Of a stretch of DNA of 64,000 nt, positions 59,587 to 64,000 are shown piece after piece. The stretch spans positions 6,075,501 through 6,139,500 of the forward strand of contig NZ_CP116936.1 in the NCBI RefSeq assembly GCF_028475105.1. The letters are read 5' to 3'. The DNA comes from Micromonospora sp. LH3U1 (GTDB lineage: Bacteria; Actinomycetota; Actinomycetes; Mycobacteriales; Micromonosporaceae). The translations under genes and the position numbers were made by a program. The notes beneath the pieces were generated by a model. The model was not told the DNA's origin and ran no database searches. It saw only the letters and a program-made list of their open reading frames with translations. The number at the start of each line of letters is the position of its first letter. Position 1 is the first letter of the stretch.

Positions 59587-60603
59587 TCACCGACCGCGCG
59601 GTGTGACGATGACCTGGGCGCCAACGGCCACGATCTGCTCGCCAGTCAACATCGCTGGCGCCTGAAGGTGGAAGGCGGTCCCGTCGGGCAGCGGGACCTG
59701 CAGGAACCACCCGTTGAGCGTCTGCACCAGATCACTTTCCCTACCGTTGACCTGCACCGTTTTAATCCGCTTCGCGCCGCTCACCAAGCCCATCAGATTT
59801 GTTTCGGGAGCTTCGACGAGATTGACACTGAGTTCCTCGCCAGACACGGGGGCGCGCAGGGTCACGATCTTGTTGTCCTTGAAGGCTGCCAACCGCCAGC
59901 CCGCTGGAGCGAGACGCACCTGCAACGGCACCGGCTGGGCATCATCCGCCACGGTCGCAGCCAGCGCCCGCACCGCCGTTTCGCTGCCGAAGCGACCATG
60001 GCCGGTGAGCGTGACCCACTGACCGGACCGGCGCTGCCAACTCAGCACCACCGACGTGCCGGACTGTGCCTGATGTTCGACCACGAAGCCGGGCACGCCC
60101 TGCAACGTGACGGACCGGACCCGCTCAGGCGCGTCCTGTGGCACATACCGATCGCCGACGCCGAGGTAGACATCGCTGACGCCATCAGTCGCCGGGAAGA
60201 GCGCCGTCATCACCGGCCGGTCGTTGCCCTGCTCGTCGCGGGCAACACCGCCACTGAAGGTCGGCGCCGCCAGGCCAGCGGGGCGAGGACGCAACCCGAT
60301 GGGGTACACCGGCGCGTCGAACGCAACGAGCTGCACGCCCGTCGAATTGCCTGCCGGCGCACGATGCTCCGACAACACGAATGAACCGCCAGCCGCCGCG
60401 GCGACCACGACCGCAACGGCGAAGCTTAAGTCAACCCGTCGATGTTGAAGCGCCCAGCTTGCACGTCTCCAGCCCCACCCAGGGTGGGCCGGCGCAATCG
60501 CGATCACCTCGGCCATCAGTCGGTGACGAGCACTGGACAAGGCCGCCGAAGAAGCCGCCGGCGCGTCCGGACCATAGTCGCTTAGCAATTCGAGATCATT
60601 CAT
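59587..60603 (-). CDS. Single-pass membrane protein, probable sigma-factor partner
   Basis: A 338-aa protein: a cytosolic N-terminus of about 58 residues, one transmembrane helix (about 59-80, F-A-V-A-V-V-V-A-A-A-A-G-G) and a 255-residue extracytoplasmic domain. ATG 60603 overlaps the ECF sigma stop by 4 nt. The gene arrangement is that of an anti-sigma factor, but the N-terminus shows no zinc-binding H-x3-C-x2-C (ZAS) motif, so sigma binding, if any, uses another fold. Alternatively it is only an effector of the same operon, as with CU044_5270-type partners. Confidence 0.7.
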   Translation of the reverse strand: MNDLELLSDYGPDAPAASSAALSSARHRLMAEVIAIAPAHPGWGWRRASWALQHRRVDLSFAVAVVVAAAAGGSFVLSEHRAPAGNSTGVQLVAFDAPVYPIGLRPRPAGLAAPTFSGGVARDEQGNDRPVMTALFPATDGVSDVYLGVGDRYVPQDAPERVRSVTLQGVPGFVVEHQAQSGTSVVLSWQRRSGQWVTLTGHGRFGSETAVRALAATVADDAQPVPLQVRLAPAGWRLAAFKDNKIVTLRAPVSGEELSVNLVEAPETNLMGLVSGAKRIKTVQVNGRESDLVQTLNGWFLQVPLPDGTAFHLQAPAMLTGEQIVAVGAQVIVTPRGR

Positions 60604-61259
60604 AGCAACTCCTCGTTGATCATCGCCGAGCTGAGGGATTCACGAGTCAGGCGTCGGGCCCGGTTCAGCCGGGACCGGACAGTGCCGACAGGTATGGCGA
60701 GCACCCCGGCGATCTCGACGTAGGACAACTCGGCCCACGCCGTCAGCAACAACACGTCCCGGTCCCCGCGCTTCAACCGCGCGAGAGCCGCAGCCAACTG
60801 CTGGCGCAGGGCCTGCGCGTCCGTGCGCTCGACGGCTTCATCGTCGCTCGACGTCACATCGGTGGGGATGGCGGCCAACCGGGCCAACATGCGGTACCGG
60901 CGCTCCTCCTGCCGCGCCTGTCGGTGCAGCACGTTCGTGGCGATGCCGTACAGCCAGGCCCGCGGATCAACGCCCTGCGATCGATAAGTCGCCCTCTGCC
61001 TAAACGCAATCAGGAACGTCTCAGCCAGCAGGTCGTCCGCCGCACTACCGACCCGGCGCGCCAGATACCGGTGAACGGCCACAGCATGTCGGTCGAACAG
61101 GGCCGCGAACCGCTCAGGACACTCGACCGACTCGCGCATCAACAGGTCATCGCTCACCAGTTGCGACGGCTCCACGAGCTGCACCGGTGGAGGCCGCTCC
61201 GATCGAGGGCCGGCCGGCTCGCCCAAAGAAATATCCCTCACTTCGTACGTTGCGCTCAC
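60600..61259 (-). CDS. ECF RNA polymerase sigma factor
   Basis: A 219-aa group 4 sigma factor. The sigma-2 region (about 48-115) reads F-A-A-L-F-D-R-H-A-V-A-V-H-R-Y-L-A-R-R, and R-A-W-L-Y-G-I-A-T-N-V-L contacts the -10. The sigma-4 HTH (about 150-205) reads L-S-Y-V-E-I-A-G-V-L-A-I-P-V-G-T-V-R-S-R-L. A 45-residue N-terminal extension precedes sigma-2. GTG 61259 is the first start; no ribosome-binding site is seen and a promoter-like sequence places transcription start at the GTG. Coupled to the membrane protein downstream. Confidence 0.9.
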   Translation of the reverse strand: MSATYEVRDISLGEPAGPRSERPPPVQLVEPSQLVSDDLLMRESVECPERFAALFDRHAVAVHRYLARRVGSAADDLLAETFLIAFRQRATYRSQGVDPRAWLYGIATNVLHRQARQEERRYRMLARLAAIPTDVTSSDDEAVERTDAQALRQQLAAALARLKRGDRDVLLLTAWAELSYVEIAGVLAIPVGTVRSRLNRARRLTRESLSSAMINEELL

Positions 61260-61264
61260 ACCTG

Positions 61265-61293
61265 TTTATGCCCGCAGAGCGCCACCGGGTTCA
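61265..61293 (-). promoter_or_regulatory. Candidate ECF-type promoter of the sigma gene
   Basis: On the minus strand TGAACC (61288-61293) and CATAAA (61265-61270) are 17 nt apart, resembling an ECF -35 (GAAC core) with a -10. The predicted start is within a base or two of the GTG at 61259, implying a leaderless, perhaps autoregulated mRNA. Confidence 0.4.
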
Positions 61294-61531
61294 CGCCGCC
61301 GCCTACGGAACTCGGCGGCCCACACCACCAGGAATACCAGGCACACGTCCACTTACCCGCCGACATACGGCGAGCATCGAACACCACCCGCTCACGACGC
61401 CGCGCACTTGAAAGAAAGAGCTCTCCCGGTACTTCGAGTCTCGCGCTGACGCAACAAACCTTTGCGATCACAACGTCTGAGCGGGCAAGTCATCTCGTGC
61501 TCGCACGTCGAGTGCGACGTTGGCGATCCCC

Positions 61532-61916
61532 ATGAGTTGCACTGGCGGCATGCTTCCCGACGGAATTCTTGGCCGTGCGCTGCCCTGGACCGAGTCCGAC
61601 TACCTTGCCCTCGGTGAGACGGCCCAGCGAATCGAACTCCTCGACGGCGGACTGCGTGCCGGCGGATGCGGTCCTGCTGGTCGGTGAGGTCACCGCGCCC
61701 CACACCGCCCTGATCGACCGCGTGCTGAAGCCGCATTTGTACGCCACAGCCGGCATCGAGTGGTATCTGCTCGTCGAGCAGGACCCGCTGGCCCTGTACC
61801 TCCAGCAGCGGCAGGGCGGCCACTACGTGGAGAGGGCAACGACGAAGCGCGGCGAGGTTCTGGAACTGACCGAGCCGGTGCGGGCCACGATCCGGCCGGA
61901 GGACCTCGTCCCCTGA
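61532..61916 (+). pseudogene. Decayed Uma2-family (DUF820) endonuclease gene
   Basis: Two fragments of one Uma2 protein lie in different frames. The N-terminal piece (ATG 61532 or 61550, stop at 61687) contains L-P-W-T-E-S-D-Y-L-A-L-G-E-T and R-I-E-L-L-D-G, the family start. The C-terminal piece (about 61660-61916) contains A-D-A-V-L-L-V-G-E-V-T, K-P-H-L-Y-A-T-A-G-I-E-W-Y-L-L-V-E and V-L-E-L-T-E-P-V. Intact Uma2 proteins are about 190 aa; roughly 70-80 middle residues, with part of the PD-(D/E)xK site, are missing at the junction, and the frame shifts there. It is non-functional unless the C-terminal piece is expressed on its own. Confidence 0.75.
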
Positions 61917-61949
61917 CGGGTGTCGGTCGGCTGGCCTAGGGTCGGTCGC

Positions 61950-63386
61950 ATGACCGAGTTCGACGCTGCCACCGCCGCCGTCCAGGCCGCCCTCGACGCG
62001 GGCGCCCGGTACGCCGACGCCCGGGTGATGCACCGCCGCTACGAGTCGATGACCGCGCGCAACGGCGACGTGGAGGAGCTGACCCAGGACGAGAGCATCG
62101 GGCTCGGTGTCCGGGCGCTGGTCGGGGCCAGTTGGGGCTTCTACGCCGTACCCGATCTCTCGGACGCCGCGGCCCGCGACGCCGGCCGTCGTGCGACGCG
62201 GACGGCCATGGCGAGCGCCCGGGTGCCCGGCCCGCCGGTCGACCTGGTCGCGGTCGAAGCGGTCACCGCGAGCTGGGCCTCCGGTTGTCAGATCGATCCG
62301 CTCGGGGTGCCCCTGTCGGACAAGGGCGATCTGCTGGTCGGCGCGACCCGCACGATGGCCGAGCACGGCGCGGACCTGGCCGAGGGCCTGTACCAGATCT
62401 GGGACACCGCGAAGTGGTTCGTCTCCAGCGAGGGCCACCGGATCGACCAGCGGATCCGCGAGTGCGGCGGCGGCATCTCCGCCACCTCGATCGGCGATGG
62501 TGAGACGCAACGCCGGTCCTGGCCGAGTTACCGGGGGCAGTACGGCACCACCGGCTGGGAGCTGGTCGAGTCGCTCGACCTGGCCGCGCACGCCGCACAG
62601 ATCGCCGAGGAGTCCCGGGCTCTGCTCACCGCGCCGCTCTGCCCGGCCGGCGAGACGGATCTGATCCTCGGCGGCGAGCAGCTCGCCCTGCAGATCCACG
62701 AATCGGTCGGGCACGCCATCGAGCTGGACCGGATCCTCGGCTGGGAGGCCGCGTTCGCCGGCACGTCCTGGCTGGACCTGGCCCAGCTCGGCTCCCTGCG
62801 CTACGGCTCGGAGCTGATGAACATCACCATCGACCCGACGATCCCGGGCGCGCTGGGCAGCTTCGGCTTCGACGACGAGGGCTCCCCGGCGGTCAAGCGG
62901 GACGCGGTCCGCGACGGTCGCTGGGTGGGTGTGCTCGCCGGCCGGGACTCCGCCGCCATGGCCAGCCTCGACTACGGCGGCAGCGTCCGGGCCGACGGGT
63001 GGGCCCGGCTGCCCATGGTGCGGATGACCAACGTCGGCCTGGAACCCGGCCCGCACACCCTGGAGGAGATCATCGCGGCCACGGACGACGGCGTGTTGAT
63101 GGACCTCAACCGGTCCTGGTCCATCGACGACAAGCGGCTCAACTTCCAGTTCGGCTGCGAGGTCGGCTGGGAGATCAAGAAGGGTCGGCGGGGGCGGATG
63201 CTGCGCAACCCCACCTACACGGGGATCGGCCCGCTCTTCTGGCGGTCGATGGACATGCTCTCCGGCGAGACGGTCTCCTGGGGGACGCCCAACTGCGGCA
63301 AGGGCCAGCCCGGCCAGGTCGGGCACACCGGCCATCCGGCCGCGCCGGCCCGCTTCCGCAACGTCCGGGTGGGGGTGTCGGCGTGA
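61950..63386 (+). CDS. tldD: TldD-family metallopeptidase subunit
   Basis: A 478-aa TldD/PmbA-family protein, the catalytic half of the TldD-TldE protease, which trims unfolded peptides and RiPP leaders. The family zinc motif H-E-S-V-G-H (about 251-256) with the following A-I-E-L-D is intact. ATG 61950 is chosen on coding character; GTG-rich extension upstream is not needed. It overlaps its partner gene by 4 nt (GTGA). Presumably cytosolic heterodimer. Confidence 0.92.
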   Translation: MTEFDAATAAVQAALDAGARYADARVMHRRYESMTARNGDVEELTQDESIGLGVRALVGASWGFYAVPDLSDAAARDAGRRATRTAMASARVPGPPVDLVAVEAVTASWASGCQIDPLGVPLSDKGDLLVGATRTMAEHGADLAEGLYQIWDTAKWFVSSEGHRIDQRIRECGGGISATSIGDGETQRRSWPSYRGQYGTTGWELVESLDLAAHAAQIAEESRALLTAPLCPAGETDLILGGEQLALQIHESVGHAIELDRILGWEAAFAGTSWLDLAQLGSLRYGSELMNITIDPTIPGALGSFGFDDEGSPAVKRDAVRDGRWVGVLAGRDSAAMASLDYGGSVRADGWARLPMVRMTNVGLEPGPHTLEEIIAATDDGVLMDLNRSWSIDDKRLNFQFGCEVGWEIKKGRRGRMLRNPTYTGIGPLFWRSMDMLSGETVSWGTPNCGKGQPGQVGHTGHPAAPARFRNVRVGVSA

Positions 63387-64000
63387 GCGCGAATCGGTCG
63401 ACGGAGTTGGAGCTGGCCGGGCAGGTCATCGAGCTGGTCCGGCGCCTCGGCGGTCCGGGCGCGCAGGCCGACGCCGTGGTGACTCGGGCGGACCTGGCGC
63501 TGACCCGGTTCGCCAATTCGGCCATTCACCAGAACGTCGCGGAGTCGTCCGTCGGGGTCCGGCTGCGGCTGCACGTCGACGGTCGGACCGCCGCCGGCAG
63601 CGGCAGCGTGGTCACGGCCGACGGGCTGCGCGCCCTGGTCGAGCGCACCCTGGCCGCGGCGCGGCTCTGCCCGCCCGACCCGGGCTGGCCAGGGCTGACA
63701 CCGCCCACGCCCACACCGGACGCGCCGCCCGTCGACGAGGCCACCGCGCACGCCGAGCCGGATCAGCGTGCCGACCGGGTCGGCGCGTTCGTGGCCGCCG
63801 CCGGGGGCCTCAGCACGGCCGGCTACTGCCGCACCGCGCACCGCTCGTCGGCGTTCGCCAACTCGGCCGGGCACACGGCGTACGGCCGCTCGGTGGAGGC
63901 CGCGATGGACGGCATCGCCCGCCGCGACGGCGCGGACGGGGTGGCCCGGCGCTGCGCCGACCGGCTGTCCGACCTCGACGGCGCCGAGTTGGGCGCGCAG
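63383..64000 (+). CDS. pmbA: TldE/PmbA-like partner (truncated at the window end)
   Basis: The first 206 codons of the second TldD/PmbA-family subunit, open to the edge. N-terminal features (A-D-A-V-V-T-R-A-D-L-A-L-T-R-F-A-N-S-A-I-H-Q-N and V-G-V-R-L-R-L-H-V-D-G-R) match the non-catalytic PmbA/TldE chain. GTG 63383 overlaps the tldD stop. The rest of the gene is outside the window. Confidence 0.88.
   Translation, partial: MSANRSTELELAGQVIELVRRLGGPGAQADAVVTRADLALTRFANSAIHQNVAESSVGVRLRLHVDGRTAAGSGSVVTADGLRALVERTLAAARLCPPDPGWPGLTPPTPTPDAPPVDEATAHAEPDQRADRVGAFVAAAGGLSTAGYCRTAHRSSAFANSAGHTAYGRSVEAAMDGIARRDGADGVARRCADRLSDLDGAELGAQ

Noticed and set aside
61392..63335. 647-codon minus-strand ORF over the tldD gene
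   Set aside because: Shadow of tldD, which has the intact H-E-x-x-x-H motif on the plus strand.
1..64000. rRNA, tRNA and prophage genes
   Set aside because: No cloverleaf sequence, rRNA-like segment, integrase, or phage structural gene was recognised on either strand by eye; a tRNAscan or Infernal run would be needed to exclude small RNAs.

Overview
The window is chromosomal DNA from a very GC-rich actinobacterium, most likely a Micromonosporaceae member such as Micromonospora. The evidence is a WhiB7 regulator with an AT-hook, a mycoredoxin and the mycothiol enzyme MshB, the actinobacterial AdnAB helicase-nuclease, an HTH-DUF5753/DUF397 pair, and pervasive GTG starts with 4-nt start/stop overlaps. 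The order metalloprotease, DUF5679, ThiF-like, ABC1 kinase, whiB7, uvrD2, mycoredoxin, nudC, adnB, adnA matches the Rv3195-Rv3202c block of Mycobacterium tuberculosis as I remember it. Here it is opened up by insertions. No rRNA, tRNA, CRISPR array, insertion sequence or prophage was seen.

Layout. 1-6.0 kb: end of a DUF2342 metalloprotease, a 25-bp tandem repeat, a nucleotidyltransferase-like protein, a YgjP-type metallopeptidase, DUF5679, a DnaA-box-like cluster, and a ThiF-like/ABC1 kinase pair. 5.9-9.6 kb: whiB7 behind a ~460-nt leader with an upstream ORF and an attenuator-like hairpin, then uvrD2 and mycoredoxin. 9.6-14 kb: an MFS exporter, the HTH/DUF397 pair, a hypothetical gene and nudC. 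14-21.2 kb: two M16 peptidases, then a flavin monooxygenase divergent from a sulfonate-type ABC transporter and an Rrf2 regulator. 21.2-23.5 kb: a small membrane protein, a DEAD-box helicase and a cold-shock protein. 23.7-30.7 kb: adnB and a frameshifted adnA. 30.8-34.8 kb: two LOG-family proteins, a small basic protein, and divergent dapE/dapD. 34.8-45.8 kb: a secreted subtilisin, an acetyltransferase, a kinase, a SIMPL protein, prephenate dehydrogenase, an unknown protein, an M48 protease, and dapC coupled to fdxA. 45.8-52.8 kb: a GNAT acetyltransferase, two membrane proteins, mshB, an S9 peptidase, and an ArsR-SRPBCC-DHFR operon. 53-59 kb: a peptide ABC transporter operon. 59-64 kb: an ECF sigma factor with a membrane partner, a decayed Uma2 gene, and tldD with the start of its tldE/pmbA partner.

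Functional threads are antibiotic and redox stress (whiB7, mycoredoxin, mshB), double-strand-break repair (adnAB, uvrD2), diaminopimelate/lysine synthesis (dapC, dapD, dapE), sulfonate-sulfur acquisition, and peptide uptake and proteolysis. The regulatory DNA is the most interesting part: the whiB7 leader, paired operators, an identical 13-bp palindrome in two promoters, and a family of long palindromes lying at gene 3' ends.
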